Shown: positions 7,735 to 17,975 of the stretch, piece after piece
How positions within the stretch are numbered: the first letter of the stretch is position 1
Layout: each line of letters opens with the position of its first letter
Assembly (NCBI GenBank): GCA_963788965.1
Contig: CAWBIK010000006.1
Coordinates: forward strand, 682,001-746,000
Reading direction: 5' to 3'
Source of the DNA: QHXQ01 sp963788965
GTDB lineage: Bacteria; Acidobacteriota; Blastocatellia; Pyrinomonadales; Pyrinomonadaceae
Length of the DNA: 64,000 nucleotides
Notes under the pieces: model-generated
What the model was told of the DNA's origin: nothing
The model's input: the letters and a program-made list of their open reading frames with translations, nothing else
Database searches by the model: none
Translations under genes and position numbers: made by a program

Positions 7735-7894
7735 AGAGAGGCCCGTTGCGCTCTCCCCTTCGCAACGGGCCTCTCTCGTGCGGTCGCTCACTTACGTCCT
7801 GACAGGAGCGACCGAACCCTTTAAAATCTATTCGTGCGCTGAATCTTTTTTGTTGGAGGCTGACCCGCGCTCTCCCCTTCGCGGGTCAGCCTCC
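7735..7894. terminator. Three adjacent hairpins, two sharing an identical loop
   Basis: Hairpin A (7735-7776) and hairpin C (7855-7894) have unrelated GC-rich stems of about 16 and 15 bp, but the same 10-nt loop CTCTCCCCTT. Between them, near 7779-7813, sits a shorter stem (GCGGTCGCT / AGCGACCG). They separate genes starting at 7456 (minus) and ending at 7937 (minus), so A or C probably terminates the gene upstream on the minus strand. Apart from these, 7457-7936 shows no convincing gene. Confidence 0.65.
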
Positions 7895-7936
7895 TCTGCA
7901 CCGACAACCGCGTGGCTGTCGATCCTTAGCCGAACC

Positions 7937-8659
7937 TTAGCGCGTCCCTCTGTATTCAGGCAGGCGCACCGCCTGGTTCAGAATCACCCCAAACTCCGTG
8001 CCGGACTTAATGTCGGCTTCCTTTTCGTTCTCAAGTACGCGGCCGCCCGTGCCGAGTGCGCCGCCGAGAATCGCGCCGATAGCTGCGCCCTTGCCGCCGC
8101 CCGCAATCGCACCGATGATGCCGCCCGCCGCCGCGCCGCCACCGATAAAGACCACGTCGCGCTTACGGTTCGAGCCGCCCCTGACAGTGCCTTCGTTGTC
8201 CGAGTTCACGTTGTCGGCTTGCAAACTTGCGAGCGAGCCGTTGATCGCGACGCGCGTGCCGTTGGGCAGTTCGACCGAGTTGAAGGCCACGGAGATGCTG
8301 CCGGGCGTGCGCCGCCCTGCGCGCCTAACCGACGAGACGCGACCCCACACCTTGCTGCCCACCGGAATCACTTCCACACCCGTCGTGCCATAGACCGGCT
8401 CGGTCACGTGCGACGTGAAGCGGTCGCCGATGCGCGCTTCCCGCGAGTTCAATTGGTTTTCCAAACGGACGCGTATCACTTGATTCGCGCTCACCGTGTA
8501 GTAGCGCACGGCCGGCGTCCTGACCACGGTGCGCGTCGTCTTTGTGCGCACGCGCCGCCGCTGCGCCGCGGCCGGCAACGTGCTGCCGGCGATAATGGCC
8601 ATCACTGCGAACAAGCTCAAGGCGCGTTGCGCCAAATTTTTGCGTGTCATAAATCTCAT
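7937..8659 (-). CDS. Secreted protein with glycine-zipper segment
   Basis: The protein has 240 residues. A signal peptide ends at AAAQ near residue 33. The central part (about 55-150) is beta-rich: YYTVSANQVIRVRLENQLNS, RIGDRFTSHVTEPV, GVEVIPVGSKVWGRVSSV. Residues around 172-208 form a Gly/Ala-rich double helix (GGGAAAGGIIGAIAGGGKG) typical of glycine-zipper membrane segments. AGGAGG precedes ATG 8659. The plan resembles periplasmic or outer-membrane-associated proteins with a soluble beta domain and glycine zipper. A cell-envelope role is inferred. Confidence 0.75.
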   Translation of the reverse strand: MRFMTRKNLAQRALSLFAVMAIIAGSTLPAAAQRRRVRTKTTRTVVRTPAVRYYTVSANQVIRVRLENQLNSREARIGDRFTSHVTEPVYGTTGVEVIPVGSKVWGRVSSVRRAGRRTPGSISVAFNSVELPNGTRVAINGSLASLQADNVNSDNEGTVRGGSNRKRDVVFIGGGAAAGGIIGAIAGGGKGAAIGAILGGALGTGGRVLENEKEADIKSGTEFGVILNQAVRLPEYRGTR

Positions 8660-8948
8660 GGTGCTCCTCCTGCAAAGCCGACTGGTCGCATCGTCGTCTT
8701 CCGCTTAACTACTGTGTGCGACGACCGGCAACGTGTACTTGTGCAACGTGCGTGCCAGATGCGTCTCCACCGCGAAAAGCCTTGATTTGCGGGGAAAAAC
8801 GGCGGAACACAACACGCCTGAACACAGGGCGAGGCGATTTGCATCAACGTTGTGCGCGAGAGCGCGCAACGATTTACACGATATCGTATGGGCGGATTGT
8901 AGCACACAGGTCAACCAAAGAGCGCGGCGGTTACATGCGGCACACTTT

Positions 8949-9017
8949 CGCCTCCAGCGTCTTGGCGTGAGGTTATTAGTGACGAAAGAAATAACTCACG
9001 CCAAGACGCTGGAGGCG
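8949..9017. repeat. Long intergenic hairpin upstream of the peroxiredoxin
   Basis: Arms 8949-8971 and 8995-9017 are perfectly complementary over 23 bp. After a 1-nt bulge the stem continues for 6 bp, leaving a 12-nt loop. The outer arm reads GGAGGCGCAAAGA, reminiscent of the GCAAAGAC units in the 58681 element. It lies between a divergent pair, about 130 bp before the peroxiredoxin start. The rest of 8660-9149 shows no gene. Confidence 0.8.
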
Positions 9018-9149
9018 CAAAGATTAAGAATGTAGTGCGTTTGAAATCGCTTGCTTTGCGCCGCCCTAATCTGCTCAAATGTGCGGCGTCAACGAATCCG
9101 TCTTCATTATGTATCGGTCAAATTTGCACCCCGACAGAGGAGATGTTTT

Positions 9150-9815
9150 ATGAGTACACCAGCCACCGCCAGCGACGCGCCCGCAGGCATCCCCCGCATC
9201 AACGAGCCGGCCCCGGACTTTGAAGCCAAGTCCACACAGGGCATGATCAAACTGTCCGACTACAAAGGCCAATGGGTCGTCCTGTTCTCGCACCCGGCCG
9301 ACTTCACGCCGGTCTGCTCGACCGAGTTCGTCGAGTTCGCGCGCCGCGCCGACGATTTCAAACAGCACGGCGCACAGTTGATCGGTCTGTCCGTGGATTC
9401 CGTCACCGCGCACATCGCGTGGATCAGAAACATGGAACAGCATTTCCCCGACGTGAAGATCGGCTTTCCCGTGATCGCCGACTTGGACACGAAGGTCGCG
9501 CAGAAGTTCGGCCTCATCCACCCGTCGGCGTCCGAGACGGCGACCGTGCGCGCCGTCTTCATCATCGACGACAAAGGCATCATCCGCGCGCTCATCTATT
9601 ACCCGATGTCGCTCGGTCGCAACATTGATGAAATCTTGCGCGCCGTCGAGGCGCTGCAAACGGCGGACAAGAACGCGTGCGCGACGCCGGCCAACTGGCA
9701 GCCCGGCGATAAAGTGATCGTGCCGCCGCCGCAGACCATCGCCGACGCCGAGAAGCGCCTGCAATCCGACTACGAGATCACCGACTGGTATCTCGCCCGC
9801 CGCACCTTAGAGTAA
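9150..9815 (+). CDS. Peroxiredoxin of the Prx6 / AhpC-TSA type
   Basis: This thiol peroxidase reduces H2O2 and alkyl hydroperoxides in the cytosol. The peroxidatic Cys is Cys56 in DFTPVCSTEF. The long C-terminal arm with Cys177 (ACATPANW) and DKVIVPPP matches the Prx6-like group found in archaea and many bacteria. It has 221 residues, the normal size. ATG 9150 is chosen because AGAGGAG lies 6 nt upstream. A PLP-dependent sulfur-amino-acid enzyme follows after 23 nt and may be co-transcribed. A 23-bp hairpin stands upstream. Confidence 0.94.
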   Translation: MSTPATASDAPAGIPRINEPAPDFEAKSTQGMIKLSDYKGQWVVLFSHPADFTPVCSTEFVEFARRADDFKQHGAQLIGLSVDSVTAHIAWIRNMEQHFPDVKIGFPVIADLDTKVAQKFGLIHPSASETATVRAVFIIDDKGIIRALIYYPMSLGRNIDEILRAVEALQTADKNACATPANWQPGDKVIVPPPQTIADAEKRLQSDYEITDWYLARRTLE

Positions 9816-9838
9816 TGGCTCGATGATGTGAGGCCACG

Positions 9839-11068
9839 ATGGACCCGGAACGAAGCGACACGGACGCGGACTTGCAAGCCTGCGACATCGCCACGCAGTT
9901 CGTCCACGCGGGCGAGCGCCTGCCGCTGCGTCCGGGCACGCCCGTCACCATGCCCATCTACACGACCGCGACCTACACTTACGACTCGATGGCCGACATG
10001 GACGCGGCCTTCGCCGACGACCAGCACGGCTACGTCTATTCACGTTACGGCAACCCGACCGTCGGCGCGCTCGAAGCCGCGCTCGCAACGCTCGAAGCGG
10101 GCGCGGGCGCGGCTTGTTATGCGTCGGGCATGGCGGCTGTCCACGCGGCGCTGCTCGCCTGCGACTTGACGGCCGGCGCAACCATCCTCGCCGCGCAGGA
10201 CCTCTACGGCACAACCACAACGCTGCTCAATAACGTCTTCGGCAAACTCGGCCTACGCATCGTCACGGCCGACTTCAGCGACACGGCCGCGCTCGACGCA
10301 ACCGCGCGCGAAGTGCGCCCGCGTGTCATGCTTGTAGAGACGATCTCTAACCCGTTGCTTAGCGTCTGCGACCTTGAGGCGTGCGCGGAAGTGGCGCGCG
10401 GCGCGGGCGCACGCTTCGTCGTGGACAACACGTTCGCGTCGCCGTTCCTGTGTCAGCCGTTGCAGTTGGGCTCGGACATAGTGGTTCACAGCGCGACGAA
10501 ATTCTTGAGCGGGCACGGCGACGCGTTGGGCGGCGTGGCGGTCGCGCGTGAGCCGGAGTTGTACGCCGCGCTCGTGCAGATGAAGAAGATCGTGGGCGGC
10601 GTGTTGAGCGCGTGGGAGGCGCACGAAATCTTGCGCGGGCTGAAGACTCTGGGTGTGCGCGTCGAGCGACAGTGCGCGAATGCGCGCACGCTGGCCGAGC
10701 GACTCGCGGCGCATCCGCGTGTGGCGCGCGTCTATCATCCGGGCTTCGGCGCAAACGAAGGACAGCGCGAAACGGTCGGACGCGTCTTGCGCTCGCCGCA
10801 CACGGGCGCGCTCGTGTCGTTGGAACTGAAGGAGAACACGCGCTCGGCCGCGTTTCGTTTTATGGATGCGTTGCGCTTGTGCGTGCGACTGACGAGTCTC
10901 GGCGATGTCGTGACCTGCGTGCTGCATCCGGCGACGGCTTCGCATCGCCCGCTCACGCCGGAGCGGCGGCAACAACTCGGCATCGGCGAAGGCCTCGTCC
11001 GCATCTCGGTCGGCATCGAAGCCATCGCGGACATCTGCAAAGACATCGAACAGGCGCTCGAAGCGTGA
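9839..11068 (+). CDS. Cys/Met metabolism PLP-dependent enzyme (cystathionine gamma-synthase / gamma-lyase type)
   Basis: The protein has 409 residues of the fold-type I trans-sulfuration family. The PLP Lys is Lys221 in SATKFLSGHGD. Other signatures are YSRYGNPTV, YASGMAAVHAALLA, the phosphate-contacting region DLYGTTTTLL, VETISNPLL and VDNTFASPF. The SVGIEAIADICKDIEQAL ending is typical of gamma-synthases, gamma-lyases and O-acetylhomoserine sulfhydrylases. Sequence alone does not tell which, so I give no symbol. It follows the peroxiredoxin by 23 nt. Confidence 0.9.
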   Translation: MDPERSDTDADLQACDIATQFVHAGERLPLRPGTPVTMPIYTTATYTYDSMADMDAAFADDQHGYVYSRYGNPTVGALEAALATLEAGAGAACYASGMAAVHAALLACDLTAGATILAAQDLYGTTTTLLNNVFGKLGLRIVTADFSDTAALDATAREVRPRVMLVETISNPLLSVCDLEACAEVARGAGARFVVDNTFASPFLCQPLQLGSDIVVHSATKFLSGHGDALGGVAVAREPELYAALVQMKKIVGGVLSAWEAHEILRGLKTLGVRVERQCANARTLAERLAAHPRVARVYHPGFGANEGQRETVGRVLRSPHTGALVSLELKENTRSAAFRFMDALRLCVRLTSLGDVVTCVLHPATASHRPLTPERRQQLGIGEGLVRISVGIEAIADICKDIEQALEA

Positions 11069-11072
11069 AGCG

Positions 11073-12473
11073 ATGTTGAACCTTATGATGAAATTGTCGC
11101 TGTACTTGATGTTGCTCGTGCTGCTGTGCGGCGGCGGTCAGGTGTGCATGGCACAGACGCCGGATGCGTCGTCGCCGGCCGACACGCAAGCGCGCCAGTT
11201 AGATCGCTTTGGCCCGATACCGTATTGCGATCACACGGCGCGGCTCGACAACTTCGCCGTCGAGTTGCAGAAGAACCCGGCCGTGCGCGGCTACATCGTC
11301 GCTTACGGCGGACGCATCGACGCGCCTGCGGTCGTGCGGAGTTGGCTGGCGCGCGAGATCGATTATCTGGTCAACATGCGCGGCGTCGATGCGGCGCGCT
11401 TCGTCGCGGTCGAAGGGGGCTTGCGTGATCGGGACGAGTTGGAGGTCGAGTTGTGGATCGTGCCTGAGGGTGCGGACGCGCCGGAGCCGCGCGCGACCTT
11501 GACGGAGGAAACGCGCAAGGCGTTTCGGGGCAAGCTCTATGAGTTCCAGACAAGCGAGGATTATTTCGATCCCTGCGGCGAGTACGGATGCCCCCGCTAC
11601 TACGTCAGTTTCGCCGATTGGCTGAAAGCTGCGCCGGAACTGCACGGTTATCTCGTCGTCTACACTGATAAAGACAGCACGCCCGGCGCGTGGCGCAGAA
11701 TCGCGCGGCGCGAACAGCAACACGTGTTGACGAACAGCCAACTTGAATCGAACCGCATCACGATCATTAACGCGGGCGCGGGCGCAACGTCGAAGGTCGA
11801 GTTCTGGGTGCTTGACGCGGACGCACCGCCGCCGGTCGCTGCCGTGAAGGACGAAAAGGTTTTAGCCGCGACGTTCCGGCTGCGCGAGTTGGATTCGTAT
11901 CAACTGAGCGACGAACAGGAATCAGCATGGGTGCGTGAAGGGCTTGTGGAGTTGCTGCGTGAGCATAACGATGCGCGCGTCTATCTCATCATCCATCCGC
12001 CCGCACCGGAGGCTGAAGCGGCAGATGAGGCCGAGTTGGAAGCGCCAGCGGCGGTCGAACCGGAAGCGCCGGAGCAGAACGAGGCAGAGCCAGAGCAGAA
12101 CAAGGCAGAGCCGGTGCAGCGCACACTAGAGGCAGAGCCGCCGCAGCAGACAGCAGCGCCGGATGATGTGAGCGAAGCGGAACCGCAGAGCCTCGCGCCG
12201 GAACAGGCGGCGGAGATTTGGCAGAAAGAGTTGAGCAAAAAGTATGGCGTTGCGGCACGGCGCATCGAGGTGTTAGTCGGCCGCGCGAGCGAGTGGGGCG
12301 AGGGCACGATGGCAGTCTGGGTCGTCCCGCACGGCGCGCCGCCGCCCGACCCATTCGCGCCCGACCGTGAAGAACAGCAGGCGGACGAGCCGGAGGTTGA
12401 GTCGCCGGCAAATGAAGCGGCGCAGCAGCAGCAGACCCGTGCAAGGGCGGGGCAACCACCGCCCCGGCGTTGA
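11073..12473 (+). CDS. Secreted three-repeat protein with a Glu/Pro/Gln-rich insert
   Basis: The protein has 466 residues. A signal peptide (LYLMLLVLLCGGGQVCMAQ) is followed by three diverged copies of a domain of about 100 residues: 'FGPIPYCDHTARLDNF..VRGYIVAYGG', 'YYVSFADWLKAAPELHGYLVVYTD', and a third copy split by a low-complexity Glu/Pro/Gln insert near 310-370. Each ends with a strand such as LEVELWIVP, VEFWVLD or MAVWVVPHG. The helix-strand order ('xxARFVAVEGG..ELWIVP') is reminiscent of OmpA-C-like peptidoglycan-binding folds, but the classical binding residues are not evident. It starts 5 nt after the PLP enzyme. Function unknown. Confidence 0.7.
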   Translation: MLNLMMKLSLYLMLLVLLCGGGQVCMAQTPDASSPADTQARQLDRFGPIPYCDHTARLDNFAVELQKNPAVRGYIVAYGGRIDAPAVVRSWLAREIDYLVNMRGVDAARFVAVEGGLRDRDELEVELWIVPEGADAPEPRATLTEETRKAFRGKLYEFQTSEDYFDPCGEYGCPRYYVSFADWLKAAPELHGYLVVYTDKDSTPGAWRRIARREQQHVLTNSQLESNRITIINAGAGATSKVEFWVLDADAPPPVAAVKDEKVLAATFRLRELDSYQLSDEQESAWVREGLVELLREHNDARVYLIIHPPAPEAEAADEAELEAPAAVEPEAPEQNEAEPEQNKAEPVQRTLEAEPPQQTAAPDDVSEAEPQSLAPEQAAEIWQKELSKKYGVAARRIEVLVGRASEWGEGTMAVWVVPHGAPPPDPFAPDREEQQADEPEVESPANEAAQQQQTRARAGQPPPRR

Positions 12474-12502
12474 GACAAACTGACAGGGAGGAGCACTCAC
12501 CG

Positions 12503-12823
12503 ATGGAAGAAATTACAGCCACCGAACTCAAGCAGCGGCTTGATCAAGGTGACGACTTGCAGATCATAGATGTGCGCGAGCCGAACGAGTACGAGTTCGC
12601 GCATTTGGAAAACTCGAAGCTGATCCCGTTGGGTCAGGTCTTGAATCGCATGAGCGAGATCGACGAAGGGCGCGAGACGGTCGTGCATTGCAAGATGGGC
12701 GGGCGCAGCGCGCAGGCCATCGCCGCGCTCCAACGCGCAGGCTTTAAGGGACGGTTGCTCAACCTCAAGGGCGGCATCACGGCTTGGTCGAACGAAGTCG
12801 ATCCAAGTGTGCCGAAGTATTAA
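12503..12823 (+). CDS. Rhodanese-like sulfurtransferase domain protein
   Basis: A single rhodanese domain of 106 residues. The catalytic Cys lies in VVHCKMGGRS, and the fold motifs IIDVREPNEYEFAH and LLNLKGGITAW are complete. ATG 12503 follows a GGGAGG site. Such stand-alone domains carry persulfide sulfur or serve thiosulfate:cyanide transfer; proximity to a trans-sulfuration enzyme is consistent with sulfur metabolism. Its stop codon overlaps the next start (TAATG). Confidence 0.93.
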   Translation: MEEITATELKQRLDQGDDLQIIDVREPNEYEFAHLENSKLIPLGQVLNRMSEIDEGRETVVHCKMGGRSAQAIAALQRAGFKGRLLNLKGGITAWSNEVDPSVPKY

Positions 12824-14073
12824 TGATGACTAAAAGCGGAACACACGAGGTCGCGGCACTGGTTGCTGTGTGGGCTACACGCCGCTTGAGCGTCAAGCGG
12901 CCCGATCAACTTCGCGTCTGTCTGTCCGGCTTCGTCAGAGTTGCGCTGATCTGCGCGTGCTTTGCGTTGCTGCCAGTGGGTGCGGCGGCGCAGGACGATT
13001 TATGGAAGGCGTACATGGAGGCCGGTACGAAAGTGCTTGAGGACGCGAAGGCGCGTAATCAACTTAACGGGCCGGCTGGCAGGGAGAGTATGGCCTTGGC
13101 CGAGAAGCGCTTTCTGCTCGCACGTAAAGAGGCCGAAAGCTTCGGCGCGCAGGATCCGCGCTTGGCGACGACCTTGTGCCAACTCGCTTCACTTTACCTA
13201 GACAAGGGCGAGGCGCAAGAGCGCGTGCGCCAACTTTACCAGCAGGCCCTCGCCATCTGGGCGAAGAATCCGGGGGCTGACCCGGAAGATACGGCGCAGC
13301 AAATCTACGAGTTGGGCAATCAGTACATGGACACGGGGCAGTACGAGGACGCTGTCATCTTACACAAGCGACACATCACGCTCCGCGATCAAATCCACGA
13401 GCCGGAATCGGGGAACTTGGTTATTTACGTCATCAAATTAGCCTACGCCTATCACCACGCAGCGAAGTATAAGGATGCGGAACGTACTTATCAGCGGGCG
13501 CTGGCGTTGGCGGAGAAGTGGTTTGGTAAGGATGATGCAGAGGTCGCCAAAATTTTGCTCGGCTTGGCCGATAGTTACTACGACTCGGCGCAGTATAAGG
13601 AAGCCCATCCGCATTACTACCGCGCGATGATGATCCGCATCAAGAGTTTGGGCAATGATGATGACGACACGGACACGGCGCTCGTCAAGTACGCAAAAAA
13701 TGCGGACGCGCTGCACGAGTATGAGTCTGCCAGTAAAATCTACCAGCAAGTTTTGACGTTGCGGGAAAAAAACTATGGGGCGGAAGACGATGACGTGGCC
13801 ATAGCACACGTTTACTTGGCCGATGTCTATGTTAAATCGAAAGACTATGCCGCAGCCGAAGCGCACTACAAGCAGGCGTATGCGATCAACGAGGTCAACT
13901 TTGAAGCGGGCAAGACCGTTTCTAATTTAAATGGAGACATGGAAAAATATGCCGCGTTGCTGCGCCTCCTCAACCGCGAGGCAGAAGCCAAAGAGTTGGA
14001 AGCAAAGACGCAGGTGTTAATCGAACGTGTGATGAAAAAGTTTGCGGCCGATCCCAAGAAGACAAATCCCTGA
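12823..14073 (+). CDS. Secreted or membrane-anchored TPR protein
   Basis: The protein is about 416 residues from ATG 12823, which overlaps the rhodanese stop. A hydrophobic stretch near 35-55 (VALICACFALLPVGAAAQ) is a signal peptide or anchor. The remainder is an array of at least six 42-residue TPR/kinesin-light-chain-like units, for example YEDAVILHKRHITLRDQI, YKDAERTYQRALALAEKWFG, YKEAHPHYYRAMMIRIK and YAAAEAHYKQAYAINE. It is a protein-protein interaction scaffold. It ends convergent to the nSTAND1-TPR gene. No enzymatic domain is present. Confidence 0.85.
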   Translation: MMTKSGTHEVAALVAVWATRRLSVKRPDQLRVCLSGFVRVALICACFALLPVGAAAQDDLWKAYMEAGTKVLEDAKARNQLNGPAGRESMALAEKRFLLARKEAESFGAQDPRLATTLCQLASLYLDKGEAQERVRQLYQQALAIWAKNPGADPEDTAQQIYELGNQYMDTGQYEDAVILHKRHITLRDQIHEPESGNLVIYVIKLAYAYHHAAKYKDAERTYQRALALAEKWFGKDDAEVAKILLGLADSYYDSAQYKEAHPHYYRAMMIRIKSLGNDDDDTDTALVKYAKNADALHEYESASKIYQQVLTLREKNYGAEDDDVAIAHVYLADVYVKSKDYAAAEAHYKQAYAINEVNFEAGKTVSNLNGDMEKYAALLRLLNREAEAKELEAKTQVLIERVMKKFAADPKKTNP

Positions 14074-14152
14074 TCAGGCAAACCAGTGCGGCCGTATAGA
14101 GCAGTTCATCTGCTCAAATCATAAACTCACAACCTCAAGCACACGCGCGCGG

Positions 14153-17100
14153 TTAGTTGTCAGGCTTAACGGCCGGCGGCGCAGCGCCGAGTTGTTTGAG
14201 CTCGGCCGCTAAAACGTCGGCCAGCTTTGGGCACGCTGCTAAACTCTGATTGCAAGTATTCGGCGGCCTTCGCCTTCGAGCCGATCTCCGTGATAAGGAG
14301 CGCGATCTTGTGCAAGGTCGCGGCTACGTCGCAATGGTATGCGTCGGGCAGTGTGGGCGCGTCGTGGTTCGCCAGTAGTTTGACGCTCTGCCCATAGATG
14401 TCGAGCGCCGCACCCTTCTTGCCCCGTTCGGCGAGCGCGTCGCCAGCTTGCACGAAGCCGGCGGCCAGATGGCGCGTGACCTCAAAGTCGGACTGTCCGA
14501 GGGCGCGCTCCGCTTCGGCGCGCACTTGATAGTAGTCGAGGTTCGTCGCCTCGGTGCGGATCGCGCTGCCGATAGAGGCGAGGGCCTGCTGGTAGTTTTT
14601 ACTGTCGAGTTGATTGCGAGCCAAGACGGCGAACACGGCAGGTCTAGGCGGGCCACCGTTGACGGCTACTTTGGTGCTTTGCTCAAGCAGGCTGATGATC
14701 TCTTCAGGCTTCACAGGTCGTTCCATACCTGCGGGTAAGTCGCTGGACAATTCCGAGAGCATCAGCACCATCAGATCGCTTGCGCCCACAATCTCGTTAT
14801 ACTTGTCGAGTCGGTACGTGTTGCGGAAGTCGGTAAAGATGCTCTCTAAGCTGATGCCCGTGTCCTGCTTCACCTTGGCGAGAGCTTCAGGGGCAACATC
14901 CTTCATCGCGCCGGTATTCATCGCGCCGGCCTCGGTGAGTGCCTCAGACAGACGGACGTAGGACGAAATCCCGCGCGCGAAGTAGGCCATCGGCGACTGC
15001 GGATAATCGCGCAGGATAATATTACAATCCTCAATCGCTCCTGCTGCGTTGTCTTGCTTCATAAGCAGGAACACGCGCAGGCTGCGCGCCTCGACCATCT
15101 CCGGATGCTGTTTGAGCGCCGCGTCGAGCTTCTCTTTGGCCTCACTGTACCGATCTTGAGCTTGCAATTCCACCGCCTCAATATAGAGACTGTAAGCGTC
15201 GGGTTCTTCAGCCGGCGGATTGAGTTCGGCGGCGGGCATACCGCGCGGGTAGAGTACGCTCAGGCGCTCAACAGACCAGCGGGCCAACTGCTCATAACGC
15301 GCATCGCCGCGCGTCGTGTGCTCTTGGATGAACTGCGTGTAAGCGCGCCCGGCCACATCCTTGTAGCCTGCTTGCTCCCACAGCGCGCCTTGACCGACGA
15401 GCGCCCCGTAATCCTGCGGGCGGCGCTGTTGATGCAGCCAAGCCCAGTTGATCGCGGAGAGGTAGGCTTCGAGCGGAGGGTGTTGGCGGGCGGCGGCGGC
15501 GAGTGTGTCTGCAAGCTTGGGGCTGCCTTCGTAGGCTTGCAAGTTGGCTAGCTCTAAGCGCAAGGCATCTTTGAAAGCGTTGCCCATCGCCAGCAACGCA
15601 GTGTTGCCGGTGACCCGTTTGATCTCAGGGGATAACTCGCTATTGAGCCGGCTGATGTCGTCATCGTCAGAGAATTTCGGATAGTAGAATTTGCTGGCGG
15701 TATTGATCTCCTGCGCCGCTGCATCGTAACGACCCAGTTGGCCGAGGCTCATGCCCATGTTGACATGCGCAAAATAGGAGTTGGGGTTGAGGGCGATGGT
15801 CTTCTCTAAATCGGCGACTGACCGCTCCGGTTGCCCGTCAAGGAAGTATCCGGTTGCGCGCACCAGTCGCGCGGCCGGATTCTCAGGATCGAGCTTAATA
15901 GCAGAGGTGGCTTCGTCTATGGCCTCTCTGTGTTCACCAACTTTGGTCAGGGCCTTAGCGACCCGTGTGCGCCAGAAGACCTGCTCCTGTGGTGATGAGA
16001 TTTCGGCCAGCCGGCGCGCGAGTTGGACGATCTCGTTATTGGTGATCCGGTTCTGGGCGCGAATCCACGCCGCCGATTGCGCGATCTCGTGTCGCCGCCG
16101 TTCGGCGAGCTGATAAGCGGTCTGCGCCGCTTGTTGAGCCGTCTGTGCTTGACGCAAGTTCTGCCGTGCGATCTGGGCTTGCTGTTCGGCGCGTCGCTGG
16201 GCCGCTGCCGTCTCGCGCTGTTTTTCCTCGGCGAGTTTTTCGCCTGCTTCGGCGCGGTGGCGGGCCGCTTCGGCTTCATCTTTCTGCTTGATCGCTTCAC
16301 GACGTGCGGCTTCGGCTTCTTCCTTTGCTGCAAGCGCCGCTTTCTTTGCTTCAAGCGCCATGTGCAGCGCCGACTCGGCCTGCCGCGCGCTTGCTTCTGC
16401 TCGTTGGCGGGCATAGAGGGCGAACACGCCTAACAGTAACGTGACGAGAAAGGCCACGAGTAAGGTCGCGGCCGTCAGACGCGTGCGCCGTAGATCGCGT
16501 TTGCGCTTTCGTTCTCGTTCTGCGAGTTCGCGGTCACGCGTTGCGCGGCTCTCGTCGAGAAAGCCCATTGCCGCCGCAAACTCAGGATAATAACGACGCG
16601 CCCACGCCTCGTTCGGTTGCCGCTGTTCGCGCCAAGTCAGCGCGACGAGCAGATCAGGATCACGCCAGAGACCGGCCTTGCCGACTTTATAGAGCGCTGT
16701 CGTCTCGCCCAGACGGCGATAGATTTGCGCCGAGCGTGATTCTTCATCAACCCAATCCTTGAGCCGTTGCCAGCCACGGATCAGACTTTCGTGCGAGATG
16801 TCTATGAGCGCGTCGGCGTCAAGCGCGACATCGACCGGGGGCATTAGAAAGGAGCGACCGGGCCGGCGGAACTGATCGATGACCGCGATCAGTTCTGCCT
16901 CGCTCGCTTCACAGACCGCGCACAGGTCTTTCAATTTCGTCGGGCGACGAACCTCGCGGTTGTCAGCCCCCTTCTCGGTCAGGGACTTGAACATCTGCTC
17001 TGCGAGCAGCCTGCTCCGCTCGTCGGGCAACTCGTTATAGGCTTGGTCGGCATGGCGCGAGAGCGCCGCGGCCATACCGCCGATGGCTTCGTAGTGCAGC

Positions 17101-17975
17101 AGGTCGAGCGGTTCATCAGCGCGATGTGCCTTCGCCCAAGCTTGCCACGCGCGCATCAATGCGTGCTGAAGGAGCGGCAACTGATCGGGATTGTCGCCGA
17201 CATCGTTGAGCAGGCGATTGACGAGGCGCGGCGTGATCGCGCCGCCACTGACGGCGATGGGGCCTGTGATGGCCTCGCGCCGTTGATCGCGCGTCATGCG
17301 CGGAATCAAATACTGCCCGGCGTTGATCGCTTCGGGCAGATCGCGGAACTGCGCGCAGTCGCCAAGGAAGTCCGAACGCATCGTGATGACGACGTAAATG
17401 GGTACGTCTGTCTGCTGCGTTGCGGTCAGCAATAACTTGACGAAGGCGGCCGCTTCATCGTCGGCCGCGCCCGTGCGCGCGTTCTGCTTGAAGCGGAAAA
17501 TTTCTTCAAACTGATCGACGACGATCAGTAAGTTCTTGCCTTCAGACAGGCGCGCATGCCGCACCACTTCGACGAGTCCGAGCGCGCTGCGCCGCAATGT
17601 CGCCTCCGTGAGTGTGACCAAAAGATCGGCGTCCTCGTCGTTTGCACCGCGCGGTTCGTGGGCGCAGAGCGCAACGGCGAGATTGTTGGTCGGCTCGTCG
17701 CCGGGCCGGAACAGCGCCACGCGCCAGTCCGACCCGGCCGCGATCATGAAGCCGCCATGCAGCGCCGGCAACAGACCCGCGCGCACGAGTGACGATTTGC
17801 CGCTGCCGGACGTGCCGACCACGGCCAAGAAGCGACTGCGCCGTAGCCGGCCGAGTAGTTCGTCGCTCTGGCCGTCGCGGCCGAAAAAGAGATGATTCTC
17901 GCCCGCCTCGAACGGGCGCAGACCGGGGAAAGGATTGGCGCGCGGCTCGTTCGGCGGTTCGTTCGGCGTCGTCAT
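14153..17975 (-). CDS. nSTAND1 NTPase with transmembrane helix, coiled coil and C-terminal TPR array (3' end frameshifted)
   Basis: The protein has about 1270 residues. It opens with the nSTAND1 signature NPFPGLRPFEAGENHLFFGRD. Walker A is GTSGSGKSS (about 54-62) and Walker B is LLIVVDQFEEIF (about 148-159). A membrane helix lies near 505-527 (LLVAFLVTLLLGVFALYA). A coiled coil rich in Ala, Glu, Lys and Arg follows to about 645, then TPR-like repeats to the end. The open frame runs to 14166, but near 14226 an extra A (GCCCAAAGCTGGCC) shifts it. The corrected tail reads LADVLAAELKQLG and stops at 14153. It overlaps the upstream TIR gene by ATGA, so both proteins are probably made together. STAND NTPases act as sensors or switches; a defence or signalling role is inferred. 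Confidence 0.88.

Noticed and set aside
7778..8785. Long plus-strand open frame antisense to the glycine-zipper gene
   Set aside because: Its composition (Arg/Ala/His-rich) is that of a reverse-strand shadow in GC-rich DNA; the minus-strand gene has a signal peptide, a ribosome site and a clear domain plan.
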